NCBI GenBank assembly: GCA_900120395.1
Contig: LT635553.1
Span: 1,532,254-1,596,253 of the forward strand
DNA from: Porphyromonadaceae bacterium FC4
GTDB taxonomy: Bacteria > Bacteroidota > Bacteroidia > Bacteroidales > Porphyromonadaceae
DNA length: 64,000 bases
Direction: 5' to 3'
The position numbers were made by a program, and so were the translations under genes. Numbering within the stretch: the stretch's first letter is position 1; each line of letters opens with the position of its first letter. The notes beneath the pieces are model-generated. The model did not search any database. It saw nothing but the letters and a program-made list of their open reading frames with translations, and had not been told where the DNA came from. This document shows, piece after piece, positions 31,852 through 41,529 of this stretch.

Positions 31852-32841
31852 TTAGAGGATTAAGGGTTTGATCAGTTTACGACCGTCTACTATGTCCCGG
31901 ATCTTGAGTATCTCTGAGCGTTTCTTTAGATTTCGGAGGGTCTCCTCAGGCAGCCTATCCATCCGGTGAAGAGTAAAGAGGAAGGAGTGGACACGCAAGC
32001 CAAAGTCACTGCTGACGGCTGCCAACTTGTATAGGTACTCCTCAACCACCTCCTTAGGGACCTTGCCGTACCCAAACATGGTGACCTTGCACTCAATGAC
32101 GTAGAGCGTATTGTCCTTGACAAAAACGACGTCCAGCTCGTTGCTTACTGAACCGGGGCGGTAAATCTTGGCACTCTTGGCGATGTATCTGTCGTCAAGA
32201 TGGTAGTCTTTTTTGATGCGCAAGTAGGTGTACTCCTCAAACCACCCACCGCTCAAGTAACTCCTCAGGGCAGGCGTAGGGGCAGTATGGGCGTCCTTTA
32301 GCTCATCGGTCAGGAAAAACCGACGCCGCCGTAGTTGATCAAAAATGACGAACGGTCTATGCTCCCCTTGTACAAGGCTATTGTCGTACTCAAAGCTGAT
32401 CCCATAGAGGGTGAAGTACTCATCGATATCAACCCGATAGCGCAGGGGCTTGATCTCGTTGGAAGAGAACTCGTAATAACTGTTTTTGCCAATGGGTACG
32501 TAAACGAATTGTGCACTGAGGTCACCAAAGTAGCGGTGTGCCGCGACGGACATGCTCTTGGTACCCCCCGTGAGGTTGACGATGTACTCTTCGCTGCTCG
32601 GCAGATCCGTCGCCTTGATGGCGGAGAGGATAGCGTGGTAGTTGTCGTTCTCAACCACTATACGTGGCACACTACCCTCCGGAAGCCGGAGTGCATGCTC
32701 GAGGTCAGCACTCTTGGCTTTGTCCTCCATCTCGTGCGTGCTGATGAATAACAGGTGATCGTACTGTCCATCCATCTCCTTGATGAAGAGAAAATTGGGT
32801 AGCAGATGATCACTGATGATGGACACAATTGTTTTACTCAT
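31852..32841 (-). CDS. CARF-PD-(D/E)XK nuclease (Card1/Can2-like)
   Basis: A 329-residue effector of the DUF1887/Card1 type. The N-terminal CARF domain has the ligand loop VNLTGGTKSMSVAAHRYF (88-105). The C-terminal nuclease has GGWFEEYTYLRI (198-209) with the first acidic residue, NELDVVFVKDNTLYVIECKV (234-253) with D237, E250 and K252, and a final helical part. Relatives cut single-stranded DNA and RNA after binding cyclic tetra-adenylate made by Cas10. It is encoded 4 nt after the large RAMP gene and next to the HEPN effector, so the locus has two independent effectors. Confidence 0.92.
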   Translation of the reverse strand: MSKTIVSIISDHLLPNFLFIKEMDGQYDHLLFISTHEMEDKAKSADLEHALRLPEGSVPRIVVENDNYHAILSAIKATDLPSSEEYIVNLTGGTKSMSVAAHRYFGDLSAQFVYVPIGKNSYYEFSSNEIKPLRYRVDIDEYFTLYGISFEYDNSLVQGEHRPFVIFDQLRRRRFFLTDELKDAHTAPTPALRSYLSGGWFEEYTYLRIKKDYHLDDRYIAKSAKIYRPGSVSNELDVVFVKDNTLYVIECKVTMFGYGKVPKEVVEEYLYKLAAVSSDFGLRVHSFLFTLHRMDRLPEETLRNLKKRSEILKIRDIVDGRKLIKPLIL

Positions 32842-32845
32842 ACGA

Positions 32846-35212
32846 CTAGTCGATATCTAATAGTCCAAAGACTTGATCCGTCAGCTCTTTGCCCAGCTCT
32901 TTTTTCACCCTATTGCGGATCGCACCTCTCTCCCACTCTTTTTTCTCTCGCGGCTTGGAGCGGTCGTAGATCTGCCGGAACACCCGAGCGACCAAGGTCA
33001 CCTCCTCCGAGGTGAGCGTGGAACGGCCCTCCATCTTCTCGATGGTGGTGATCCATTTCTTAACGGAATTGAGATTGGCATTGATGGACTTGTCAGGGCT
33101 CATGAAGGCTTCGAAGCCCCCTTTGTACTTGGAGGCTTCGGCCTCTGCTTTTGCAAGCTCTGCTTGTTTGTGGATGAGCTCACGCTGCTTGGCAAGTAGT
33201 CGCTGCTCTTGGCTCTGGTACAATCTATAGAGTCGATCTTGGTGGTGATCTAGTGTTGAGTCAACGACGCTTAGCTTTTGTCGGAGCTCCTCTAGGCTTT
33301 CATCCAACCTTGCCTGAGCATCTGCCGGGGGCATTTGATTTATCAAACCGAACAGGTTGGTGTAGTAGGTTTCCTCCTTTTCGTAAACGGCTTGCTGCTT
33401 TAGGCGATTCGCCTCTTGTGCTTTGATCTTTAGTTCGTTATCAAACTCTTCTGAGAGTGAAGCGGGAACAAATGCCTCTCTCGTCCTGCTGTATGGGTGA
33501 AGATAACTGAAGCGACCGGGATCCTTGGCTGCCAAGAACTCATTTTCTCGCCAGTTCGTGGACATCGTCATATACCTGTGTGTGTCACATGCGACCGGTC
33601 GGGATGCTATGGTGAACAGCTCTCTTATCACATCTGTCTGATGCCAGCTCCCGACTTTTTGGTTGAGTGCATGCTCAAAGTGTGCCATGTAGTACGTGGG
33701 TGCATGCTCAACCCCCTCCAGCTCGATCGAGTAGCGACAACGCCCATACCCATAGGACTTGGCCTGCCCCAGGAGGTGACTGCAGGAATCCGGATTGTCG
33801 TGAAACGTAAGTGCTGACAAGAGTGTCCCAAGCTCGATGGGTCGAAGGTTGTGAAAGACGATATCACTCCGGAAGATCGCTCCACTCTTAAGCGGTATCA
33901 TCTTGGATGCAGCCTTCTCTGTAGCTGTCCCTCCACTCCAGAGGCCGTCTCGAACATGGTAGCGTTTCCATCCGGATAGTTCACCATCGTTATAGGTCCT
34001 GATCTTACCGGAGACTTCGTAGTCTTGCTTTATGTATATGGGATAATAGGAGGCCTTGGGGGACCCAAGCACCAGAGACACCTCTTCACCCGGTACTGCG
34101 TTGGTCGAATAGGCGTTGGAGAAGTATACCCTTCCTTTTAGGCTCTTGCCACCGATGTTTGTGAAGCCAAAGATACACTCTGAAAGGTCTGGTCTCTGCC
34201 CGTCTTTATGGGAAGCAGGGAGTAGATCCATCGGACTATGATCGTAAGGCAGCTTGTATAGAAACGCTAGTCCAAAATCGATGACCTTATTATTTGCGCT
34301 TCGAAAAAAGACCGGGACACCTTTGGATTTACTTCTTAGGCGAGGTTTATGATATCTCCAATCGGGAGAGTCCTTGTAAATGAACTCGTAGTGCTCAAAC
34401 TCCTCCTCAGTAAGAGACAACAACGTATGCTGATCCTGATCACCAGCAGGAAAGACAAACTCGTAAAATTTTCCTCCACGAGGACATCTGGGCCAATTCC
34501 ACAGATCTGGCTGACCTGTAAAGACGATGTCCCCCTTTATCTCACCTCTATCATCCAGGTACACTTTTCTACCATCTCCTACTCTGCTAAAAGACAAGTC
34601 CTCAAGCTGCTGGTTTTGGAAATGGTGGTACTTGTAAACCGCAGTCTTGGAATCAAAGGTTTTATTATTAAGGATCAGTTCTTTATTCAGGTCGATCTTG
34701 CTTCTATCCTTAGAGAAGTTGAGCGCCATCTTTTCACCGTTACCGAACCACTCATCTATTTCTTTATGGCTGATTCGGTATGGGATACCGCAGTCTTCGA
34801 TTTCATACTTTGTACCGTTTTTGCGTAGATAGCCACACCTAATACTGGACTGTATCACCGGATTTTTTATAGAGTAGAGCTTTTTGTTGTTCCATTCTCT
34901 CTGCGCAAACTTGGCACGTGGATCAAGAACCATTTTACCAAAACCCATGATATCTATGAGGTTCCGTACTTCTCCCTTGATAGAGGTGGCAGGGATGAAG
35001 TAACGTCCGGCAATGTGGCTGAAAGAATTGTCGTCTGCATCTTTTTTCTGGCCGTTTCTGATGAATATATCGGATTGCGCTTCGATGGTGAGCCTAATCT
35101 TCCCGCTTAATCCATCAGAAAAAGGTACGTCGTGAGAAATCTGGTCGTACCACTCCGGCAAGTAAACCTCATCGGAAAGGGGTACAAAGTTGAAGGGGGC
35201 ATGAACATTCAT
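32846..35212 (-). CDS. Large CRISPR RAMP protein, TIGR03986 family
   Basis: A 788-residue protein with two RAMP (Cas7-like) portions. The first includes HIAGRYFIPATSIKGEVRNL (about 66-85), the RAMP insertion-site motif. The second, about 340-510, includes SGAIFRSDIVFHNLRPIELG and the Gly-rich loop LGQAKSYGYGRCRY. Residues about 570-700 are a long coiled coil (YRLYQSQEQRLLAKQRELIH onward) followed by a helical end. It should form part of the crRNA-binding backbone. The coiled coil could supply a small-subunit-like function, as no Cas11 is annotated; that is inference. Confidence 0.88.
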   Translation of the reverse strand: MNVHAPFNFVPLSDEVYLPEWYDQISHDVPFSDGLSGKIRLTIEAQSDIFIRNGQKKDADDNSFSHIAGRYFIPATSIKGEVRNLIDIMGFGKMVLDPRAKFAQREWNNKKLYSIKNPVIQSSIRCGYLRKNGTKYEIEDCGIPYRISHKEIDEWFGNGEKMALNFSKDRSKIDLNKELILNNKTFDSKTAVYKYHHFQNQQLEDLSFSRVGDGRKVYLDDRGEIKGDIVFTGQPDLWNWPRCPRGGKFYEFVFPAGDQDQHTLLSLTEEEFEHYEFIYKDSPDWRYHKPRLRSKSKGVPVFFRSANNKVIDFGLAFLYKLPYDHSPMDLLPASHKDGQRPDLSECIFGFTNIGGKSLKGRVYFSNAYSTNAVPGEEVSLVLGSPKASYYPIYIKQDYEVSGKIRTYNDGELSGWKRYHVRDGLWSGGTATEKAASKMIPLKSGAIFRSDIVFHNLRPIELGTLLSALTFHDNPDSCSHLLGQAKSYGYGRCRYSIELEGVEHAPTYYMAHFEHALNQKVGSWHQTDVIRELFTIASRPVACDTHRYMTMSTNWRENEFLAAKDPGRFSYLHPYSRTREAFVPASLSEEFDNELKIKAQEANRLKQQAVYEKEETYYTNLFGLINQMPPADAQARLDESLEELRQKLSVVDSTLDHHQDRLYRLYQSQEQRLLAKQRELIHKQAELAKAEAEASKYKGGFEAFMSPDKSINANLNSVKKWITTIEKMEGRSTLTSEEVTLVARVFRQIYDRSKPREKKEWERGAIRNRVKKELGKELTDQVFGLLDID

Positions 35213-35228
35213 ATCCTATGTACTTTAC

Positions 35229-35630
35229 TTAGTCATCAAATCCTACAAAAACAAAGCGATCAAAAACCAACTCTGGAAGGTCTAAACAGCTCGGTGCTCT
35301 TTGCTCTTCCCAATAACGCAAAAAGGTAAGCCATCGCCTGGACATGCGATTGCTTGCAAAAAGTACTTTCTCGACTTGGTCGTCGCATTCCTTTTCAATG
35401 TGAAACTTCCTAACTAAGTAGCGTCCGTCCACATGCTTGATAGTCAGAGATATTGCCTCTTTTTTATTGAATAAATAGCCTTCCCTAACAAAGGGGTCTA
35501 AGGTCTCAAATATCCCCGGATCGGACTCCTTGTCGTAGTGGTACTCGATGGGCTTATCTGCATTGCTCAGCCAAAGATAGCCCTCATATAGCAGTGTGGT
35601 GTCTATGTCTCTAGTCTCGATCGTACTCAT
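35229..35630 (-). CDS. Type III CRISPR-associated protein, TIGR04423 family
   Basis: A 133-residue protein matching TIGR04423: DTTLLYEGYLWLSNADKPIE, FETLDPFVREGYLFN and the C-terminal SRRWLTFLRYWEEQRAPSCL, then VFDRFVFVGFDD. The family occurs with TIGR03986 RAMP genes in Bacteroidetes type III loci. Its molecular role is unknown; it may be a small subunit or assembly factor. It overlaps the double-RAMP gene by 20 nt and precedes the TIGR03986 gene by 16 nt. Confidence 0.85.
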   Translation of the reverse strand: MSTIETRDIDTTLLYEGYLWLSNADKPIEYHYDKESDPGIFETLDPFVREGYLFNKKEAISLTIKHVDGRYLVRKFHIEKECDDQVEKVLFASNRMSRRWLTFLRYWEEQRAPSCLDLPELVFDRFVFVGFDD

Positions 35631-37023
35631 ATATCACTTTTCCATTCTTATTGATTGAACCATAAAAGCGCCCGTTTCCTTTATTGACCTTGCCTCCCAA
35701 AGGGAGCATCCCGCTACATACATCCCGAAGGGCACTCTCGAAAGCGAATAGCGCACGATCAATCTGCGAGGCGTCCGACTGCCTCATCGACTGCCGGTCG
35801 ACAATAATCTCAAAAGTGATCTCTGTGTCTGGAAGGTAGGCTGCGCGCTCTGAAAACAGAGCTCCTTTGATGACTCCTCCGGTAAATCGATCAATCTTGA
35901 CGTGATTAAAAATATGGTCATGCTTGGATGGACTGTGCCTAATAATGAATAGATCTGTAAAGAAAACATGGCCACGCCTCTTGCCTCTACCTTTTTTATC
36001 TCCATCCGTACCAAACAACAAGGATACTGCTGCGTTATTCTTGCCGGTATAGTCCGCTATCCTTTCACCAGTGCCCAAAGAGTCAGCGAAAACTTCGCTC
36101 TGCTTATTGTAATAAAAGGAAGTACGGTGGGCGATAGCACCTTTTAGGGAACTACCGGGGATGAGAAGCATCTCTCTATCCTCTACGAAGCGACCCAACT
36201 TTCCTTCCCACTCCACCTGACGCTCGGTAACGTAGGTGCTATCAGCATCGTTGTCTCCCAACTCCGAACCAAACAGGAGGAAGTCTGTGGGGTAGAGAGT
36301 GACCTGATACTTATCAACCAAGAGATCCTCTGCCTCCTTTGGCGTGTACTCAGCAAATTCCTTCCAATCATGAGATAGATCTGAGGACTTGGAAAGGTAG
36401 TGAGATAAGTCGTCCTGGCGTCTCAAGTCGAGTTTACGGTACTGAGCACGGATGATCTTGATTTTTCCGTTTCCGTTGCGGCTTCCTCCTCCTAGACGAA
36501 ATGCACTCGAGTCAACGACATCAATGAGACGCCAAAAGTCGGCTTCGTACCGATCTTCCTCGGCAATCAGCTCCACATCAAAGCAAAAGCGCGTCCCTTT
36601 ATACACGACTTCCTCATCAAACTTCCCTTGATCTTCCGCAGCCCCGGTATGATCAATACGTACATGCTGACGTATGGGCAGCCAGCGGTAGGCATCCAGT
36701 ACCACATCAGCAGTATAGGGTGCAAGTCCATCCACCACTTCTCCGTTACTGTCAATGATCTTGGCATCACTGATGGTCAGGCGAGATCCTTCTCCTGACT
36801 CCTGTGATTGCCACCCCATAAGGGTATTTACCAGTTCGCTGTTGAAAGTATGCCGTATCACGCCCGCAAGTGACGTTCCCGGGATGAAAGGCAAGCCATT
36901 GACATCACGCAAGATAGGAGCATCGGTTGTGATCGATTTCTCACCAGATCCTATGGATAGAGGACCTTCGGTCTCGATCGTAATCCGCGCTATATATCGA
37001 ATAGGATAAAATGTTTGTTCCAT
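35611..37023 (-). CDS. Double-RAMP protein (fused Cas7/Csm3-like)
   Basis: A 470-residue protein with two Csm3-type RAMP modules. The first starts with TIETEGPLSIGSGEKSITTD and LPFIPGTSLAGVIRHTF. The second starts near 235 with EMLLIPGSSLKGAIAHRTSF, then DRFTGGVIKGALFSERA, and ends with a Gly-rich loop PLGGKVNKGNGRFYG. Asp residues in both modules (TTDAPILRD; ADSLGTGERIAD) are candidates for target RNA cleavage. The start at 37023 lies just after the upstream stop; a further ATG at 37056 would overlap the upstream gene by 32 nt. Confidence 0.88.
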   Translation of the reverse strand: MEQTFYPIRYIARITIETEGPLSIGSGEKSITTDAPILRDVNGLPFIPGTSLAGVIRHTFNSELVNTLMGWQSQESGEGSRLTISDAKIIDSNGEVVDGLAPYTADVVLDAYRWLPIRQHVRIDHTGAAEDQGKFDEEVVYKGTRFCFDVELIAEEDRYEADFWRLIDVVDSSAFRLGGGSRNGNGKIKIIRAQYRKLDLRRQDDLSHYLSKSSDLSHDWKEFAEYTPKEAEDLLVDKYQVTLYPTDFLLFGSELGDNDADSTYVTERQVEWEGKLGRFVEDREMLLIPGSSLKGAIAHRTSFYYNKQSEVFADSLGTGERIADYTGKNNAAVSLLFGTDGDKKGRGKRRGHVFFTDLFIIRHSPSKHDHIFNHVKIDRFTGGVIKGALFSERAAYLPDTEITFEIIVDRQSMRQSDASQIDRALFAFESALRDVCSGMLPLGGKVNKGNGRFYGSINKNGKVIYEYDRD

Positions 37024-37024
37024 A

Positions 37025-38527
37025 TTATTCGTTGTTTTTGTCTGCTGCTTTTGCACAATACTTTCCCATCATAGAGGCTAAGTTGATCACAAGCTCCTGA
37101 AAGTCTACCTTGACCGAGCTTTCGTTTTGGTCTGGATTATTCTCACGCAAAAACTTCATTAGTACCTCCCTGCGATCATTTTTCTCCCACTGCTCCTGTG
37201 CCACTCCATGATCCAGGAAGCCACCAATCTGCGTGATTAGCTCATTACTATCAGCTGCGACCATAGCAAAGCTACGGATGCTACCCCACTGAGAAGAGAA
37301 CGTACTTCCTTTACTATTGGTGATAAACCTCTGCCCGTTTTTCTTCACAAAGTCATTGACAAGATCGTATACTATTTCCCGAGCGTTCTTACAGGACTGC
37401 TTTCTTTTTAGGGCGTCAAGTATCAGTCGGTCTGACTCATACATCTGCGCAGATGTACCCCCTACCGACTGCATAATTCCACGGACCTGCCCTCTGAATC
37501 GTAAGGAACTAAGTCCGGTCGTTGCTTCGCCCTTGAGAAACTGAGGATTATAGATCACCCGTCCAAACCCCTCTTGTCGGTAGCTGCCGACATAGCGGGT
37601 CTGAAACTGCGTCTCCATGGTCTCTACAACGAAAACACTTCCCTTCTCAAAGCCACATCGCTCCGTGTCATAGGCTTTGAGCTTATAATTCCATGGAGCG
37701 TACTGAAATGTTTGCACTTCGCACTTATCCCACATGATCTTAGCGCTGTCATCTTCAAACCCCAAATCCATGGCTGTGGGGGTAAATGTGGGGTATCCAT
37801 TTTCATCATGAAATATCAGTCGTGAGTCTGCGTAGACGACAGCACACTGCCGCCCGCCTATCCACTCTGTCGTATCAGTACTTTTCGGCTCATCAAAGTC
37901 ACACAGGCTAATCTCCACAAAGCCATACTGAGCTGTCCTGGATCGTCCTATGTGCCTGCGGCCTTCTAGTGCCCGGATGATTTCCTCTTTGTATTTAATT
38001 GCTTCTTCATCTATCTCTACTGAGAAGTACATGACCAGTCCCTTGGGGAGCGACTCGAGGCAGTACAGCCGCTCATCAGCCGCTCGGCGCTTAGTGGTGT
38101 CGTAGGCAGATTTTATTGAGAAGTTCCTCTCTATCTCTATTTTAGTAGCTATGCCATTGCCAAATAGGTAGAAGCCTTCACGACATTGTTTCAGTTGCTT
38201 TTCCCTCATGCAGCTTTGATCAGTGATGAGGTAATTAACGTAGCTCTCCGTCTCCACACCACTCAGTTTGGGCGTGTAGATCGCCATCGGGATCTTGTTG
38301 CCACGTATATGATCATGCGATGGATGAGCATCGCCAAACCTTACTTTTCCACTATGGAAAATGAGGAAGCTACGCTCGTCTTCGCTTATATACAGATGCT
38401 TTGCCACAACACCCAGGAAATTGTTCCCGGGTATAAATGTGAGTGTTTTCACCTTACCTTCTGTTGCCGGTGACTCAACAAGTACGATATCGGATAATAA
38501 TTGGCACCTAAATTTTAATCGTTCCAT
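37025..38527 (-). CDS. Csx10-like RAMP protein
   Basis: A 500-residue RAMP protein. The N-terminus MERLKFRCQLLSDIVLVESP, then ATEGKVKTLTFIPGNNFLGV, is the hallmark of Csx10, the III-D Cas5-like subunit. A middle section shows GRRHIGRSRTAQYGFVEISL, a typical RAMP strand-loop, and the C-terminal part has a second fold (SYRQEGFGRVIYNPQFL). It should hold the 5' tag of the crRNA next to Cas10. It lies 3 nt after the small RAMP gene. Confidence 0.85.
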   Translation of the reverse strand: MERLKFRCQLLSDIVLVESPATEGKVKTLTFIPGNNFLGVVAKHLYISEDERSFLIFHSGKVRFGDAHPSHDHIRGNKIPMAIYTPKLSGVETESYVNYLITDQSCMREKQLKQCREGFYLFGNGIATKIEIERNFSIKSAYDTTKRRAADERLYCLESLPKGLVMYFSVEIDEEAIKYKEEIIRALEGRRHIGRSRTAQYGFVEISLCDFDEPKSTDTTEWIGGRQCAVVYADSRLIFHDENGYPTFTPTAMDLGFEDDSAKIMWDKCEVQTFQYAPWNYKLKAYDTERCGFEKGSVFVVETMETQFQTRYVGSYRQEGFGRVIYNPQFLKGEATTGLSSLRFRGQVRGIMQSVGGTSAQMYESDRLILDALKRKQSCKNAREIVYDLVNDFVKKNGQRFITNSKGSTFSSQWGSIRSFAMVAADSNELITQIGGFLDHGVAQEQWEKNDRREVLMKFLRENNPDQNESSVKVDFQELVINLASMMGKYCAKAADKNNE

Positions 38528-38530
38528 ACC

Positions 38531-39061
38531 TCAATCTATTTTCGAAAATTCACACCGACCCAAGCCTCTGTTCCGACCCACACCTAGCCTCTTAATCAGA
38601 CTTAGAGCCATGCTTATCACCTCCTGACAGTCATGCTCAACCCCAATGATGTCACCATACAGTGTACAGGGGATCACCGTCTCGATACGGCGCAGGCTGT
38701 GATCTTTGGCTACACCTTCTTCACTGATAGCTGTAGAAGAAAATGACTGGAAAAACATAGTCCGATCAATATCCTCCGCATTTTTTATCGCATGTATCAA
38801 GGGTTCACTGAGTGTAGCATTTGGGAAGTAAAGCGTACCCTGTCGGTTCTCGCTGCCAAATAGGTCATCAAGCAGCGACTCATCCTTCTCTTGAAAATGC
38901 AGGATATTCGCCACTGCTTCACGCATCAAGCCTTTGATCGTTTTTCCTGGGATGAAAGGCAAACCATCAATATCCTTTATGACTAAAGCATCGATATCTG
39001 CACCTGCAGTTTGTCCTGAGCCACAATGCCAGTTTGAGTAAAACTCCACTTTATATTTCAT
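38531..39061 (-). CDS. Small Csm3-like RAMP protein
   Basis: A 176-residue single RAMP domain: KVEFYSNWHCGSGQTAGADI, then LPFIPGKTIKGLMREAVANI and the C-terminal Gly-rich loop KRLGVGRNRGLGRCEF. DALVIKD has an Asp corresponding to the catalytic position in Csm3. It should be a backbone subunit of the effector complex, between Cas10 and the fused RAMPs. It is shorter than typical Csm3. Confidence 0.88.
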   Translation of the reverse strand: MKYKVEFYSNWHCGSGQTAGADIDALVIKDIDGLPFIPGKTIKGLMREAVANILHFQEKDESLLDDLFGSENRQGTLYFPNATLSEPLIHAIKNAEDIDRTMFFQSFSSTAISEEGVAKDHSLRRIETVIPCTLYGDIIGVEHDCQEVISMALSLIKRLGVGRNRGLGRCEFSKID

Positions 39062-39074
39062 CGTTTATTCCCTA

Positions 39075-40562
39075 TTATTTAGTGACTGTATTTTCAATGC
39101 TAAACAAAGAAAGCACATCAAAGGCTTGATACACGACAACCGTCGCCTGATCGGTCGTTAAGCGTTCACTCGGTGTACATAGCTTTTTGATGATTGGCTT
39201 ATTCTTCCCGCTATATATCTGCAGCATTCTTTCCAAGTACTGATCTGCCATTGCCACACTATTGTGAATGGCAGAAAGCCATCTCCGCAGCCCTGATCTT
39301 ACGCCATCATCATCCGTGTTTCCAAGAGTAGAGCATAGGCTTTGCAGCTCATCTATGGTCGAGTAACCCTCACGTGGATGTTCCAAATAGTAAGGTCCGT
39401 ATTGATGTGATACACCCTCTGATGTGGTAAGCACCCGGCTTTTTATCTTTAGATAATCTTGGATAAAACTATCCTCCACCTTGTGAAACATCAAGCATGA
39501 GGCAACACCTTTTTCGGGTGTCGCATAAGCCTTCGCGTCTTTCTTGGCAAAGTTGCATAGCTCTTCCGCTAGGGCATAGCCATAATGAAACGGATATGAT
39601 GATTTCACAAAAGCGACGCCGGCACAGGCGGTCAGCCCCCTGAGGCCGGTTGCCTCTTTCACAATTCTGCCAAGAGATCCCTCAGACGTGCGGTGCTCAA
39701 ATTGCTCTAGGAACTTTTTTGTGTAGTCAATTGCGTAGCGTCCTCCGATAATCACAGTCATATCATCACCACCAAGCACTACGGGGCGCAGCGGGAGGTC
39801 GGCATCCGAGGGGACATCAAGGCTTCTAAAGGCATCATTGGCAGCTTTTTCTGTCGCCAGATCCAGTTGTTTTGAAAACTCTTTATACCTCTCTAGGTCA
39901 GCCCCAATTCTCTGCGCTATTTGTCCGACCCCATTGCCATCAGCGTGGACAATAGCTATCCAGTCATTATCACCTGTAAGTTTTTCGATATCAAAGGGGA
40001 AGCACTTGGGACTTACCTCCTCTTTTGATTCAGTACCATATAGGCTTTTCTTTGCCAGTGAGAGCACAGTGTTGTGTCTGCGTTTGGCGGCCGTCGCAAG
40101 ATCTATACCCTTTTCATCCTCACGCACGTTACTTTTGCAGATGGGCAGACCCGTTTTATTGGATCGTTTCATCCCCAAGGTCCCTATGGTAATGCTTGCT
40201 TTGGGTCTGTTGCGCTCACATTTCAACTTTGCCTCCAGCTCATCAATCACTTTTTGGAAGTCATCATCCATCTCTACTACTGCCTGACTCATCGTGATTC
40301 CTGGTGCTGCCACCAATACTGTACGGGGAAAGTTGCGTACAACCTTGGCACAAGTCTCTTTATCATCGAATATGTAGCGGACATTACCGGCAGCTCCGAT
40401 GATCAAGTTCTCCTTCTTAAAGTCCTGCCCAAGTGTCTTCTCGAACATCGTGGTACATATCTGTGATACAAGCTCACTGGCCCCCACGATATCCTTGAGC
40501 TCATTCGTCTGTAAGATGTAGCTTTGAATGCCCTGTATGGCGGCTCCATATAAATAGCTCAT
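39075..40562 (-). CDS. cas10: Cas10 without HD domain, active cyclase palm
   Basis: At 495 residues this is a small Cas10. It starts directly with the fold seen after the HD domain in other Cas10 proteins (YGAAIQGIQSYILQTNELKD), so the DNase domain is absent. The first palm shows AIVHADGNGVGQIAQRIG (203-220); the second palm has the catalytic GGDD at 264-267 (VVLGGDDMTVIIGG), followed by ACAGVAFVKSSYPFHYGY. It should make cyclic oligoadenylates when the complex binds target RNA and so drive the two CARF effectors. DNA cleavage by Cas10 itself is not expected. Confidence 0.93.
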   Translation of the reverse strand: MSYLYGAAIQGIQSYILQTNELKDIVGASELVSQICTTMFEKTLGQDFKKENLIIGAAGNVRYIFDDKETCAKVVRNFPRTVLVAAPGITMSQAVVEMDDDFQKVIDELEAKLKCERNRPKASITIGTLGMKRSNKTGLPICKSNVREDEKGIDLATAAKRRHNTVLSLAKKSLYGTESKEEVSPKCFPFDIEKLTGDNDWIAIVHADGNGVGQIAQRIGADLERYKEFSKQLDLATEKAANDAFRSLDVPSDADLPLRPVVLGGDDMTVIIGGRYAIDYTKKFLEQFEHRTSEGSLGRIVKEATGLRGLTACAGVAFVKSSYPFHYGYALAEELCNFAKKDAKAYATPEKGVASCLMFHKVEDSFIQDYLKIKSRVLTTSEGVSHQYGPYYLEHPREGYSTIDELQSLCSTLGNTDDDGVRSGLRRWLSAIHNSVAMADQYLERMLQIYSGKNKPIIKKLCTPSERLTTDQATVVVYQAFDVLSLFSIENTVTK

Positions 40563-40582
40563 AATTTATTTTGATAAGGTTG

Positions 40583-41251
40583 TTATTTGATGACTCTAGT
40601 CAGTGTACCAAACCCGACACTCGCATGTTTGCCTAATCCGATATAGTCAGGAAGAGATATATTAGCTTTGAATTCGATGTCAATACCCTGTAGCATCATA
40701 TTTTTATACCTCAAAGTATGCTGATGAAGAATATTACTAAGGGTGATATGGAGTGGAAAATCAATGAAAATCCCCACACCTTTGAGCATGGACAAAATAT
40801 TTCCAGTCAGGATTCGCTCAAGCTGAAGTATGCGTTCTGCCAAGCTATCCGTTGCCATAAATCGGGTATAGTTCTTCTCATTGAGTGGTACCCAATCATT
40901 TAGTCGATACGAAACAGGCTCTTTCGTCATTTGGACCTGGTGAACATCTGCGTCCACCTTTTCAATCTTCATAGTTTCATATCGATTGCCAATATGGACG
41001 TCAAAGCTTGGTATGCTCAGCAGTGCAGAGATGGAATCAACACCTTCGCCTACACCTAGTATAGTCGCCTTACTGTTGATACATCGATACTGTATTAGCG
41101 GATAGGCATAGCGCAGTCCGTTCTTTTCGTGGTTATGATATACTACATCTTTATTAGGCAGTAGGTTAACAACAGCACCTCGGAAGAGTGGTAGCTCCCA
41201 TTCCGAGAGAGTTGTATCCAGCCTTAGGGCAAGGATTTTAAGCTCTGGCAT
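40583..41251 (-). CDS. cas6: Cas6b-type CRISPR RNA endonuclease
   Basis: A 222-residue Cas6 of the Cas6b kind: LPLFRGAVVNLLPNKDVVYH, then NHEKNGLRYAYPLIQYRCI near the N-terminus, and a Gly-rich C-terminal loop DYIGLGKHASVGFGTLTRV that binds the repeat. The two His in YHNH are catalytic candidates. It processes the array transcript before the ATTAAGAC tag. As the first gene of the minus-strand operon it has 278 nt of upstream DNA (41252-41529) with no clear promoter box. Confidence 0.88.
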   Translation of the reverse strand: MPELKILALRLDTTLSEWELPLFRGAVVNLLPNKDVVYHNHEKNGLRYAYPLIQYRCINSKATILGVGEGVDSISALLSIPSFDVHIGNRYETMKIEKVDADVHQVQMTKEPVSYRLNDWVPLNEKNYTRFMATDSLAERILQLERILTGNILSMLKGVGIFIDFPLHITLSNILHQHTLRYKNMMLQGIDIEFKANISLPDYIGLGKHASVGFGTLTRVIK

Positions 41252-41529
41252 ATACTTGATGTTAGATTTGGTTTTTCCTTTGGCAATTTACATACAAAAC
41301 CAATACTATCCTAAAACGTCACCTTAGCTCTACTTCACACTTTTCCAAACCTATACCTGTAGGACGATATCGGATCAAGTAGTCTCTGAGTGATCGATCG
41401 TCGGATTTGGCTGTTTAGAAATTTCATATTACCTTTCTAGTGCGAGGGTGAAAAACTCTCTTGACTTGTGAGCAGATCGCTTACCAGTCAGTTCTTCTAT
41501 CTTTCCGAAAAAGTTCACTCGTACATGCT

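Noticed and set aside
41252-41529. Fluoride riboswitch upstream of crcB
   Set aside because: The conserved riboswitch core could not be found in the 278 nt before the crcB start.
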